The position numbers and the translations under genes are program-made. The notes under the pieces are model-generated. The model was given only the letters and a program-made list of their open reading frames with translations. It was not told where the DNA came from and ran no database searches. Of a stretch of DNA of 64,000 nucleotides, positions 16,603 to 26,264 are shown piece after piece. The stretch comes from GCA-002793235 sp965267355. GTDB lineage: Bacteria; Bacteroidota; Bacteroidia; Flavobacteriales_E; Vicingaceae. Each line of letters starts with the position of its first letter. Within the stretch, counting starts at the first letter, position 1. The stretch is from assembly GCA_965267355.1 (NCBI GenBank), contig OZ253956.1, positions 1,364,001-1,428,000 on the forward strand, written 5' to 3'.

Positions 16603-19557
16603 ATGCACAAACTTCTTGGTTTAATAACTGCACTTTTAATAGCAATAAGTGCATTTACACAGCAATACAATTTTATTAACTATTCCATTCAGGATGGTTT
16701 GGCACAATCACAGGTTAGAGCTATCTGCCAGGATAGTAATGGTTACTTGTGGATAGGAACATTAGGTGGACTTTCTAAATTTGATGGAATACACTTTGAA
16801 AATTTCTCTACAAATGATGGTTTGTTAGATAATCAGGTTAACTCTATTTATAATGATTCTCAAGGTAATTTGTGGTTCGGTACCAATGGAGGTGTAACTT
16901 GTTATAATGGTTATGAGTTTGTTAATCATGAGTTTAAAGAAGAATTATCAGAAAATTCTGTATTATCAATAACCGAAGATAAATGGGGTAATATATGGTT
17001 TGCAACTGATGGTGGTGGATTGGTGTACTATAAAAACAAGAGCTTAAACTATTTTACTTTACCAGCTAGTGGTAATAATAATTATATAAGAAATATTGAT
17101 ACCGATAAGAATGGTAAACTATGGCTTGCTACGCGAGGAGGAGTATTATCATTAGATCAAGATTTGGGAATAAAAAATGAAATACCTAATGTAAATGCAA
17201 CACATATTTTAATTGAAGATGATAAGATATGGTGTTCAACTTTTGGCGATGGAGTTTTAATATTGGAAGAGGATAGCTGTACGAAAATGAATTATACTGA
17301 CGGGTTAATTAGTAGCCATATCAGGAGTTTTTTAAAACGATCAGATGGTTCTTACTGGTTTGTTTCAAAAAATGGTATTAGTAAGTATGACAAAGGAGAG
17401 TTTAAAAATTTTACTACTTCAGATGGCTTAAAAGACAATAACATTAAGTGTGTAATGGAAGATGTTGAAGGCAATCTTTTTTTTGGTGCTGATGGTGGTG
17501 GTCTGATTAAATTTACCAATGAAGATTTTGTGAGTTACACACAAAACGACATCATTAAAAGTAATGTAGTGATGTCTATTGCCCAAGATCAGAACAATAA
17601 TATTTGGTTGGCTACTTATGGTGATGGTGCAGGGGTATTTACCAGTAAAGGCTATTATTTATATAGAGAAGAAGAGGGGTTGGGGAATAATACTGTATGG
17701 TGTAGCGTGGTTTCTAAAAAGCCTAGTGTGTGGATGGGCACATCTAATGGAATATCTGAGTTTGATGGGCAAAAGTTTACTACTTACGATGAAAGGCATG
17801 GTTTAAATGCTAAAAAAGTATATGCCCTTGAAGAGGATAACAATGGTGATATATGGATAGGAACAAAAGAGGGTATCTCTATACTTAATAGGGCAACTAA
17901 AGAAATTAGCAATCTTGGGGTTGCAAGAAACATTAGAACAATTTTTATTGAAAATGAAAAACAGTTTTGGTTTTGCTCTTCAGATGGACTAGTTAAGTAT
18001 AACCCACAAACTGAAAAATTTAAAATCTATACCGAAAAAGATGGACTACCTGATAGAAGTGTAATGAATATTATTAAAGATAAACAAGGAAAATATTGGG
18101 TAGGAACTACAAATGGTCTTACTGTTTATGATAAAAATAGATTTACCAATATTCAAGTGCCTGGTAATTTCTCATCAAATAATATTAATTTTTTGGAGCT
18201 TGATAAATACGATAATTTATGGATTGGAACTAATTACGGTTTATACAAACTAAATATAAAAGGCAAAACTCAGTTTTCTGTTACCGATTTTATCAGGTAT
18301 TCTAACCTTGATGGATTAAAGAGTTTAGAATGTAACCAAAATGCTAGTTTTATTGATAATGAAAATAATTTATGGTTTGGAACTAGTTATGGCTTAGTGA
18401 AGCATCAATTGTCAGATAAAAAAGTTGCCGTGTCATTACCAAAGGTACAATTGAGAGATATAAGGTTGTTTTTTGAGAAAACTGAATTTAAGGCATATTC
18501 TGATGGGCAAATAACCAAAACTAAACTGCCCAAAAATCTTATTCTACCTTATAATAAAAATCACCTTACTTTCGATTTTGTGGGTATTCATCATACCAGT
18601 CCTGATAAGGTGAAATATCGTTTTAAGTTAGATGGATTTGATGAAGATTGGCAGCCTTTAACTACTTCCAACTTTGTAACCTATTCTAATATTCCTTCAG
18701 GCAATTTTACATTTATGCTATCAGCAACCACCGATTTAAAAAGTTGGAGTAAACCTATTAAATTCTCTTTTACAGTTAAGCCACCTTTTTGGTTTACCTG
18801 GTGGTTTTTCTTATTGTGCATTTTGTTTTGCTGGAGTATATTGTATGTAATTATGGAGCGTAGAAGAAAAAACAGAGAAGCCAAAAGAGAAACCCAATTG
18901 ATAGTAGATAAATCCAAAATGCTGGCATTAGAGCAGCAAGCGCTAAATGCAAGTATGAACAGGCATTTTATATTTAATGCATTAAATTCTATTCAGTTTT
19001 ATATTAACCGCCAAGATAAAGTTGCTGCAAATCGCTACCTCTCCAGTTTTGCCAAATTGGTAAGAAAAAATTTAGATAGCTCTTTAGTTAATGAAGTATA
19101 TTTAGATGATGAAATAGAAAGAACTAATTTGTATTTAAAATTAGAACAAATGAGGTTTCAGGATAAATTTAGTTATGAATTAAATATTGATTCCAACCTT
19201 GAACCTCAAACTGTGAAAATTCCTTCAATGTTGTTGCAACCATTTATTGAAAATTCTATTTGGCATGGTATATTACCATCTAATGAACATGGACACATAA
19301 AAGTTGATGTTGTAAAAAAAGATGATAAACTCATAATTACTGTTATGGATGATGGTATTGGTATTGATGTGAGTTTAGATCAGAAAAAAGATAAAGAACA
19401 ATATCATGAATCAAAAGGCATGAAATTAACTAAAGGAAGAATTAATTTAATTGGTAAAGTTTCTAATAAAGAATGTGCTATAAAAGGACCTTACCAAATT
19501 TATGATAATAACAATCAGGTGGCAGGAACAGAGGTTTCTATTGTTCTTACACTTTAA
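16603..19557 (+). CDS. Propeller-sensor histidine kinase (LytS-type)
   Basis: A 984-residue membrane sensor. A signal peptide or N-terminal helix (LLGLITALLIAISAFTQQ) is followed by about 14 propeller repeats of the type DGLxxNxVxSIxxDxxGNLWFGT up to residue ~610, then a Y_Y_Y domain (YRFKLDGFDEDWQPL), a transmembrane segment (WFTWWFFLLCILFCWSILYVIM), and a LytS-like kinase core: H788 in NRHFIFNALNSIQ, the N box PFIENSIWHGI, and the G box DDGIGID. Unlike the one-piece hybrid sensors of Bacteroides, this protein lacks receiver and DNA-binding domains; those are supplied by the two upstream LytTR regulators. The ligand should be sensed outside the inner membrane. Confidence 0.92.
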   Translation: MHKLLGLITALLIAISAFTQQYNFINYSIQDGLAQSQVRAICQDSNGYLWIGTLGGLSKFDGIHFENFSTNDGLLDNQVNSIYNDSQGNLWFGTNGGVTCYNGYEFVNHEFKEELSENSVLSITEDKWGNIWFATDGGGLVYYKNKSLNYFTLPASGNNNYIRNIDTDKNGKLWLATRGGVLSLDQDLGIKNEIPNVNATHILIEDDKIWCSTFGDGVLILEEDSCTKMNYTDGLISSHIRSFLKRSDGSYWFVSKNGISKYDKGEFKNFTTSDGLKDNNIKCVMEDVEGNLFFGADGGGLIKFTNEDFVSYTQNDIIKSNVVMSIAQDQNNNIWLATYGDGAGVFTSKGYYLYREEEGLGNNTVWCSVVSKKPSVWMGTSNGISEFDGQKFTTYDERHGLNAKKVYALEEDNNGDIWIGTKEGISILNRATKEISNLGVARNIRTIFIENEKQFWFCSSDGLVKYNPQTEKFKIYTEKDGLPDRSVMNIIKDKQGKYWVGTTNGLTVYDKNRFTNIQVPGNFSSNNINFLELDKYDNLWIGTNYGLYKLNIKGKTQFSVTDFIRYSNLDGLKSLECNQNASFIDNENNLWFGTSYGLVKHQLSDKKVAVSLPKVQLRDIRLFFEKTEFKAYSDGQITKTKLPKNLILPYNKNHLTFDFVGIHHTSPDKVKYRFKLDGFDEDWQPLTTSNFVTYSNIPSGNFTFMLSATTDLKSWSKPIKFSFTVKPPFWFTWWFFLLCILFCWSILYVIMERRRKNREAKRETQLIVDKSKMLALEQQALNASMNRHFIFNALNSIQFYINRQDKVAANRYLSSFAKLVRKNLDSSLVNEVYLDDEIERTNLYLKLEQMRFQDKFSYELNIDSNLEPQTVKIPSMLLQPFIENSIWHGILPSNEHGHIKVDVVKKDDKLIITVMDDGIGIDVSLDQKKDKEQYHESKGMKLTKGRINLIGKVSNKECAIKGPYQIYDNNNQVAGTEVSIVLTL

Positions 19558-19558
19558 T

Positions 19559-19566
19559 TACTTTTG
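19559..19566 (+). promoter_or_regulatory. -7 promoter element before nif3
   Basis: TACTTTTG, a perfect TAnnTTTG match, ends four bases before an ATG at 19571. It contains the TTG codon at 19564 that opens the long frame of the next gene, which makes that TTG an unlikely start. Confidence 0.5.
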
Positions 19567-20664
19567 AAATATGAAAGTAAAAGAAATTACAATATTATAG
19601 AAGAGTTTGCTCCGCTTTCTTACCAGGAGAATTATGATAATTCTGGACTAATTGTTGGCAACCGAAATGATGAAGTTACAGGGGTTTTAATTAGTATGGA
19701 TTGTGTAGAAGAAATAATCGATGAAGCAATTGAAACCAAAGCTAACATGATTATTTCTCATCACCCTATAGTTTTTAGTGGGCTTAAAAAATTTAATGGA
19801 AACAACTATATCGAGCGAGTAGTAATTAAGGCCATAAAAAATAATATTGCCATTTATGCTGTACATACCAATTTAGATAACACTACTAACGGTGTAAGTT
19901 TTAAAATGGCTGAAAAAATTGGATTGAAAAATTGTAGAGTACTTCAACCAAAAGCAAGTTTATTGTCGAAAGTGGTTGTTTTTTGCCCAGTAGAAAATTC
20001 TGGTGATGTAAGACATGCTATGTTTAAAGCTGGCGCAGGTGATATTGGAAAATACGATGAGTGTAGTTTTAATCTGGAAGGAGTAGGAACTTTTAAAGCA
20101 CAAAAAGGTGCTAATCCTCATGTTGGAGATGTAGGAAGTCAACATCAAGAAAGAGAGGTGAGAATAGAAGCTGTTGTTCCCAATTATAAATTAAGTAGTG
20201 TGATAAGCAGTATGCTGGCAGCACATCCTTACGAAGAGGTAGCTTATGATATGTATCAATTGCAAAATATTCACCAAAATGTGGGAAGTGGAGTAGTTGG
20301 AGATTTAGTTGAAGAAGAAGATGAAAAATCATTTTTGTTGCGCTTGAAAAAAGATTTAAATACTGATTGTGTAAGACACACTAACTTTTTAAATAAAAAA
20401 GTAAAAAAGGTTGCTCTTTGTGGAGGTTCAGGTAGTTTTTTGTTGAATGATGCTATCCGTGCAAACGCAGATGTATTTATTACAGGTGATTTTAAATACC
20501 ACCAGTTTTTTGATGCGGAGAATAAATTAGTAATAGCTGATGTTGGGCATTATGAGAGTGAGCAATATACAACAGAGTTGATTTATGATATTCTTATGAA
20601 AAAAATTCCTAATTTCGCAGTTCGTTTAACGAAGAAAAATACAAACCCAGTAAATTACCTATAA
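19564..20664 (+). CDS. Nif3-like dinuclear metal centre protein, possible frameshift at the start
   Basis: A 366-residue NIF3/YbgI family protein with the CutA-like insert domain found in the long form. Metal-binding motifs: MIISHHPIVF, YAVHTNLDN, and near the C-terminus DVGHYESEQYTTELIYD. The family forms hexamers; the reaction is not settled. The N-terminus is odd. The open frame starts with TTG at 19564 (MKYESKRNYNIIEEFAPL), but the family-like N-terminus MKVKEIT is encoded from the ATG at 19571 in another frame and would join NIIEEFAPLSYQ if one A were added near 19590. It is followed two bases later by the zinc-ribbon gene, a known conserved pair. Confidence 0.88.
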   Translation: MKYESKRNYNIIEEFAPLSYQENYDNSGLIVGNRNDEVTGVLISMDCVEEIIDEAIETKANMIISHHPIVFSGLKKFNGNNYIERVVIKAIKNNIAIYAVHTNLDNTTNGVSFKMAEKIGLKNCRVLQPKASLLSKVVVFCPVENSGDVRHAMFKAGAGDIGKYDECSFNLEGVGTFKAQKGANPHVGDVGSQHQEREVRIEAVVPNYKLSSVISSMLAAHPYEEVAYDMYQLQNIHQNVGSGVVGDLVEEEDEKSFLLRLKKDLNTDCVRHTNFLNKKVKKVALCGGSGSFLLNDAIRANADVFITGDFKYHQFFDAENKLVIADVGHYESEQYTTELIYDILMKKIPNFAVRLTKKNTNPVNYL

Positions 20665-20665
20665 G

Positions 20666-21475
20666 ATGGCTAAAAAAGACGCTACAATTGAAGAGAGATT
20701 AAAAGCACTTTACGATTTGCAAGTTATTGATTCTACTATTGATAAAATTCGTACAGTGAGAGGAGAGCTTCCTTTAGAAGTTCAAGACTTGGAAGATGAA
20801 GTAGAGGGCTTAGGGATAAGACTTGAAAAATTGAACAATGAGATTGAGGATATAAAAACTGAAATTTCTAATCGTAAGAATAGCATTACTGATGCTAATA
20901 ACTTGATAAAGAAGTATGAAGAGCAACAAAATAAAGTTAGAAATAACAGAGAGTTTGATGCTATCACCAAAGAAATGGAGTTTCAAAATTTAGAAATTCA
21001 ATTGGCTGAGAAGAAGATTAAAGAAGGTGAATTTCTTTTAGAGTCTAAAAATGAAAAATTAAAAGAAGCGGAAGAATATTTAGAGGGAAGAAAGATAGAT
21101 TTAGATAATAAAAAGAAGCAGTTAGAAGAAATTACTGCTGAGACTCAAAATGAAGAAGAGAAGTTATCAAAGAAATCTGAGAAAGCTGCTAAAGTAATTG
21201 ATGATAGATTATTAACTGCATATAAAAGAATTAGAAGTAACGCAAGAAATGGTTTAGCTGTTGTTACAGTTCAGAGAGATTCTTGTGGTGGATGTTTTAA
21301 TAAAATACCACCTCAAAGACAGTTAGATATTAAAAATCATAAAAAGATTTTAGTATGTGAGCATTGTGGTAGAATTTTGGTTGATGCTGCATTTGACCCT
21401 AATTATAAAGAGCCAACTGAAGAAGAAAAGAAACCAAAGAGAAGAACAACAAGAAGAAAAAAAGCTGAGGCTTAA
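20666..21475 (+). CDS. Coiled-coil C4 zinc-ribbon protein (CT398/CdsZ-like)
   Basis: A 269-residue protein. Residues ~10-180 form a long charged coiled coil (helical hairpin), followed by a C4 zinc ribbon with CGGC and CEHC cysteine pairs (about residues 207-238) and a basic tail rich in Lys and Arg. The family is often encoded beside nif3, as here (one base between stop and start). Its exact role is unknown; a scaffold or regulatory role is inferred in some lineages. Confidence 0.85.
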   Translation: MAKKDATIEERLKALYDLQVIDSTIDKIRTVRGELPLEVQDLEDEVEGLGIRLEKLNNEIEDIKTEISNRKNSITDANNLIKKYEEQQNKVRNNREFDAITKEMEFQNLEIQLAEKKIKEGEFLLESKNEKLKEAEEYLEGRKIDLDNKKKQLEEITAETQNEEEKLSKKSEKAAKVIDDRLLTAYKRIRSNARNGLAVVTVQRDSCGGCFNKIPPQRQLDIKNHKKILVCEHCGRILVDAAFDPNYKEPTEEEKKPKRRTTRRKKAEA

Positions 21476-21498
21476 TATTTTGTAAGATATATTTGTTG

Positions 21499-21525
21499 AA
21501 ACCCGTAACTATTAGTTGCGGGTTT
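21499..21525. terminator. Terminator after the nif3 / zinc-ribbon operon
   Basis: Stem AAACCCGTAACT with AGTTGCGGGTTT (one U-G pair) around ATT, followed by a T-run. It also serves the convergent TPR gene, whose stop codon is immediately adjacent. Confidence 0.85.
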
Positions 21526-23394
21526 TTATTTGTTACAATATTTTGAAATTAGAGAGTACCCTTTTAATAAACCTAACTCACCTGATTTACTTAAATCAAT
21601 ACACGCTTGTTCAGTATTTTCTAATATGAGTAAAATTAGAGCCCGGTTTAAATAAGCTTCTGCAAACGAAGGTGATTGTTTAATAGCTTCACTATAATCA
21701 TTAATTGCGCCAATATAATCTTCAGTTTGAAATTTTAAATAAGCTCTATTAAAATAAGCATAAGCAAAACCTGGGTTAAGCTCAATACATTTGTCATAGT
21801 CTTTAATTACTTGCTCATAAGAATAGTGGTTGCTGTTTTCCAATTTGTTCATGGTTTGGTATAAAATATTTGCTTTACCAAAATAGGCCATATAATTTTC
21901 AGCATCTAAGTGTAGCGATTTGTTAAAGTCTAAAATGGCTTTATCATAATAACCAAGTGATGCGTTGGTAATGGCTCTTTTTAGGTAGAGTTCGCCATTT
22001 TGGTAATCGTTTTCTATTTTTTGATTAAGGGTTTTTAGTTTTTCTTGTTTTAATGATTCATTAATATCGTCATCAATGTTGTTTAGCAGAAAATAAGCCG
22101 TAAAAGATTGTGTTTTTTTATTCCAACTATCAACCACTCTTTTGTGCTTGGTAGAAGCTAATAGACTAATATAATACGGGTTAACCAATGCAATTTCATT
22201 ATTGCTAATTTGTTGTACATTTTTGTTGGTGCCTCCACCACTAAAAGAAGTTACTTTAGCGATAAATAATTCTTCCTGTTGTTTTAAGCTGTCGGTAATA
22301 TTGAGCTTACTTTCATTAATGATTTCAGCGGTTTGTTCGTCTTGTTGTGCACCATAATAATCTCCCAACTGTTGTTTTAAATTTGCTCTTAGTTTATATC
22401 CATCTACAAAATCAGGATATAATCCAATGGCTTTTTCTACATCTTTTAAAGCCAACTTTATTTTTTTTAATCGTTGATAAACCAATGCTCTATTGTAAAA
22501 AGCCAATATGTTTTTAGAATTAAGCATAATTACTTTGTTGTAATCTTCTAATGCTTTTTCATATTCTTCGTTATCTAAATACAAGCCTGCACGGTTATAA
22601 TAAGCTGAGGTAGAGTTAGGACTTAAGTCAATAACATTGTTTAAGTCACTAAGAGCTTTATCTTGATGTTCAATTTTATTGTAAACCATTGCTCTTTGAA
22701 AAAAAGCGTAGTTATTATCTGGCTCAAAGTGTAAAGCTTTATTCAAATCAACTAATGAGGAGTCATATTTGTTAAGGTAATAAAACGATGTAGCTCTTCT
22801 TACGTAAGCATTAGCTTTTCGGGGATTGTTTTTTAGTATGATGTTAAAATCATTGATGGCTTCTCGGTATTTTTTTAATCCAATTTTTGACATTCCTCTT
22901 ATGGTATAAACCAATTCTTTATTGTTTCGAAAGTAAAGAGCAGTATTACAATCATCAATAGCTTTTTGGTATTTCTGTAAATAGTTAAAGGTAATAGCAC
23001 GGTTAAGGTATATTTCTGAATTGGTTGAATCAAGCTCTATAGCTTTTTGAAAATCAGCGAATGCACCATCATAATTTTGTAGCCTATCACGAATGGAAGC
23101 TCTAATAATATAGGTGTCAATAAAACGAGGTCGCAAATATATGGCTCTTGAAAAATCTTGTTCTGCTCCTACAAAATCACCCAGTTCTACTTTTGCATAA
23201 CCTCTATAATAATAAGGCTCATAGTTTAAAGAATCAGTTTGAATAACTTCATTAAACTTTTCAATAGCACTTTTGTATTCTTTGTTAGAGAGTTCTAACC
23301 TGCCAATTAATAGCTTATTCTCTTTCTTTTTTTGCTGTGCAAAAACTGAGGAAAACAGACAAAATATAAAAATGATATATAGAAAATACTTCAC
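21526..23394 (-). CDS. Secreted TPR-repeat protein
   Basis: About 622 residues: a signal peptide (KYFLYIIFIFCLFSSVFAQQ) and some 14 tetratricopeptide repeats of the type YxxRAxxxxxLxxYxxAIxDFxKAI, interrupted near residues 370-450 by a non-repeat linker. TPR proteins are scaffolds for protein contacts; the periplasm is the likely place. I chose the GTG at 23394 as start because it gives a clean signal peptide; a TTG at 23415 adds seven residues. Function unknown. Confidence 0.8.
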   Translation of the reverse strand: MKYFLYIIFIFCLFSSVFAQQKKKENKLLIGRLELSNKEYKSAIEKFNEVIQTDSLNYEPYYYRGYAKVELGDFVGAEQDFSRAIYLRPRFIDTYIIRASIRDRLQNYDGAFADFQKAIELDSTNSEIYLNRAITFNYLQKYQKAIDDCNTALYFRNNKELVYTIRGMSKIGLKKYREAINDFNIILKNNPRKANAYVRRATSFYYLNKYDSSLVDLNKALHFEPDNNYAFFQRAMVYNKIEHQDKALSDLNNVIDLSPNSTSAYYNRAGLYLDNEEYEKALEDYNKVIMLNSKNILAFYNRALVYQRLKKIKLALKDVEKAIGLYPDFVDGYKLRANLKQQLGDYYGAQQDEQTAEIINESKLNITDSLKQQEELFIAKVTSFSGGGTNKNVQQISNNEIALVNPYYISLLASTKHKRVVDSWNKKTQSFTAYFLLNNIDDDINESLKQEKLKTLNQKIENDYQNGELYLKRAITNASLGYYDKAILDFNKSLHLDAENYMAYFGKANILYQTMNKLENSNHYSYEQVIKDYDKCIELNPGFAYAYFNRAYLKFQTEDYIGAINDYSEAIKQSPSFAEAYLNRALILLILENTEQACIDLSKSGELGLLKGYSLISKYCNK

Positions 23395-23477
23395 TAAACA
23401 GTAACTATTTAACAAAAAAACGGATTATTTATTTTGTTTAGAGTTCCCCGCTTTATTTATTTGTTAAAGAAGTATAA

Positions 23478-26174
23478 TTACTTCAAATTGTAAGTGTAAA
23501 TCATGTTCTGTTGAGCAACAACTAGATTATAGGTGTTGTCTTTGTTGATGTCAGCAATATGAAAAGAAGTTGAGCCAGCCAAAGGAAATCCATCGGATAA
23601 TATTCCATTTTTAATCAAATAAACTTGGTTACCACTAACAATACCAAGAGCATTTTCTTCCATCTTAAAATTATGTGGTTCAGCTGTTATTTTACTTTGA
23701 TATTCTTCTTTATAGAGCTCATTTTTATCACTGTTGTATATTGACAGGTTTACATCGGAGTAAAAAGCATAATCTAATATATTATCACCGTTATAATCTA
23801 ATGCACAAAACTTAGAACCACTAGAAACATTATCAATTTTCACGGCCTCTTTCTTATCGTTAAAGTATAATTTGACAACCGTTCCACTAGTGTCTGCACT
23901 TAATAGATATGTTTTAGCTAGAGAAGAACTCACTTTTAGGTAAATTGGATTACCTATTGGAAGCATGTTTTCTAGTTTAATTCTATCCTTACCTGAACGT
24001 TCTATTACTTTAACTTGTCCGTTTTGAAGAGGAACAACAATATAATCTTTACCACTTATTGCAAAATGCCAAACCTCACCTTTTGCAGGGCTTTGAGTAG
24101 AAGAATACTCCCAACCTTTTACCTTAGCCCCTGTGATGTCGTAATTGTACACCATGTTATCATAACAGCCAATTATAATCCTATAGTTTCTACTTTTTTC
24201 ATAATCTAATGGAGTAACAGAATTAGTTGCTTCAGCAGGTAATTTAACGGGGTAGCTTTCTACATTATTACCGTTTCTATCTAATAAGTAAATTTTACTT
24301 TTTGTGTTGAATAGCAATTGTAATTTATTGTTTTTGTAAACATCAATTTGATGAAACTTACTCATTACAGACTCTTGTAATTGCTTGGTCCAAATAACCT
24401 TTCCGGTATTACTAATTAAGTAAAGTTTATTAGCATCATCTTGTACAATAATTTCTTTGCCACCTGTTTTATGATTGGTAATAATTTCAGGACTGTTGCT
24501 TGTGAAAGTATCTAAAGCTAACTCCCAAAGGGAAGCCGTTTCTTGTTTATAAACGGGGTTGTATTTCAAATAAATGTTGTTGTAATAAAGGTTGTTTTTC
24601 TCAGTTGTCATTTGAAATGTCACGGCTTCAAATTTTCTAAAGGTTGTCAATTTTTCATCAAATACACTTAAGTAATCTTCTTTGCTTATGGTTTTGTAAA
24701 GGTTTACTGAACGCGCAATGTTACTATACATAAAAATGTTGCTACTGCTAGAAAGGTTGTCGCTAAAAGATTCGAAATTCTCGTCATTAGCCAATATCTT
24801 TTTATTGTTTACATCAGTTAAGAAAGATTTTAAACCACTAACTGTATTACCAAAAACAACATAATCATTTATAGTTGTAAAAAAGTGGTTATCTAGGTTA
24901 ATAAAAGGTTTTCCTATTAGTTTAGGAAATAGGTTTTTCAAAGCAATTCTATTAATTTCAAAACCATTAAAAGATGATGAATCTCCATCAGTATTTGTTT
25001 TATTTACTAAGCTCATTAAATCAGCTTTAGTTTTATCAATATCATCTGTTTTATAGATTACAAACTTGTTATGAGAGAAGTCTTCCGTTTGTGATTCGGT
25101 AATTACAAAAGCTATCTCACTTTTAATGTTTTTAAGTAATTCTACTTCTAAATCAATACCATACTTATCAGTTTGTTCATCAATATATTTTTGATAATTA
25201 AAAAATTGATTTTTTCCTTTTAGTAATCCTTTTCTATTATCCATAAAAAGATCTATGTCACTTATTCCATAATGATAAATGTATGCAGCATTGTAAGGAA
25301 TAACCTCAAGCATATCAATGTCTTGAGGTTTTTGGTTTTTCATGATATTGATACTACTTCCATCTTTTGCAAAACTAAATCCATTAAAAGCTATTGAATT
25401 GGGTTTGATGGTTAAATCCAATTCAGTCCATCCAGCATAATTTTCAAAACTTTGGGCGTACTCTCTAGAATCTTTATTGAGATATTGATTTATCACCTTA
25501 GAAAAATATTTATTGTTAATGAAAATGTTACCATCTTCCGATTGCCCAGATGTTTCTATAACCTTAGCAAAGTCTTTATCCGTTAGTAAGCTACTTTCAT
25601 TGTTCAATTGTCTAATCACGTCTTCCATAAGAACTGTACTGTAACTAAAGGCAAGGGTGTTTTTATGAGTTACTAAAGAGAGCTTTTGTTTGTTTATAGG
25701 AAATGAGTAAATATTCACTCCATCATAATCTCTTTTGCTTGGATTGGATTTGGTGGTATTCTTTATTTTTTGAATGATTTGTTCTTCTGCATAATCGGCA
25801 GGTAATGATAAGTAAAAGACAAAATTGTAATCCTTTGCTCCAGAAAGATGTAGAGAACTTAGTACAGCTTTATTTTTAATGTCATTTTTAAAAGTGATGT
25901 TTAGTAAAGAATCGAAGTAATTAAGTTGATTATTGATTTTGATTGCAGCATCAGTGCTATCTGTCAATTCTTGCCAAATAATATTAGTGGATTTTATCTT
26001 TTGATAGAGTTTACTAAAATCATTTTCTTTTATAATTAATGCTGCATTTTGTGGTATGGCATCAAAGGCAATTTTACTAACGGGTTCTTTTACATTTTTG
26101 TAAAAATTGTAAGCAATAAAGCTTACAGCACACATTAGTAAAATAAAAAGCCCTAAAAGAATTTTTTTAGTCAT
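23478..26174 (-). CDS. Membrane-anchored DUF3352-like protein with C-terminal propeller-like region
   Basis: An 898-residue protein with one N-terminal membrane helix (ILLGLFILLMCAVSFIAYNFY). The N-terminal ~570 residues (AFDAIPQNAALIIKENDFSKLY...) resemble the DUF3352-type envelope proteins of Bacteroidota. The C-terminal ~320 residues have blades like those of PQQ/FG-GAP propellers (VQDDANKLYLISNTGKVIWTK, NNKLQLLFNTKSKIYLLDRNG, ADINKDNTYNLVVAQQNMIY). It probably faces the periplasm. The function is unknown. It lies 83 bp after the TPR gene in the same orientation in sequence order, with no clear terminator between them. Confidence 0.75.
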   Translation of the reverse strand: MTKKILLGLFILLMCAVSFIAYNFYKNVKEPVSKIAFDAIPQNAALIIKENDFSKLYQKIKSTNIIWQELTDSTDAAIKINNQLNYFDSLLNITFKNDIKNKAVLSSLHLSGAKDYNFVFYLSLPADYAEEQIIQKIKNTTKSNPSKRDYDGVNIYSFPINKQKLSLVTHKNTLAFSYSTVLMEDVIRQLNNESSLLTDKDFAKVIETSGQSEDGNIFINNKYFSKVINQYLNKDSREYAQSFENYAGWTELDLTIKPNSIAFNGFSFAKDGSSINIMKNQKPQDIDMLEVIPYNAAYIYHYGISDIDLFMDNRKGLLKGKNQFFNYQKYIDEQTDKYGIDLEVELLKNIKSEIAFVITESQTEDFSHNKFVIYKTDDIDKTKADLMSLVNKTNTDGDSSSFNGFEINRIALKNLFPKLIGKPFINLDNHFFTTINDYVVFGNTVSGLKSFLTDVNNKKILANDENFESFSDNLSSSSNIFMYSNIARSVNLYKTISKEDYLSVFDEKLTTFRKFEAVTFQMTTEKNNLYYNNIYLKYNPVYKQETASLWELALDTFTSNSPEIITNHKTGGKEIIVQDDANKLYLISNTGKVIWTKQLQESVMSKFHQIDVYKNNKLQLLFNTKSKIYLLDRNGNNVESYPVKLPAEATNSVTPLDYEKSRNYRIIIGCYDNMVYNYDITGAKVKGWEYSSTQSPAKGEVWHFAISGKDYIVVPLQNGQVKVIERSGKDRIKLENMLPIGNPIYLKVSSSLAKTYLLSADTSGTVVKLYFNDKKEAVKIDNVSSGSKFCALDYNGDNILDYAFYSDVNLSIYNSDKNELYKEEYQSKITAEPHNFKMEENALGIVSGNQVYLIKNGILSDGFPLAGSTSFHIADINKDNTYNLVVAQQNMIYTYNLK

Positions 26175-26264
26175 GGATAACTATTGCCGTTTAAACTAGT
26201 GTAAATTTAGTGGCTTTAGATAGCTAAAAATAAACTGTTTAACTAAAGAATTAACAATAGTTAG

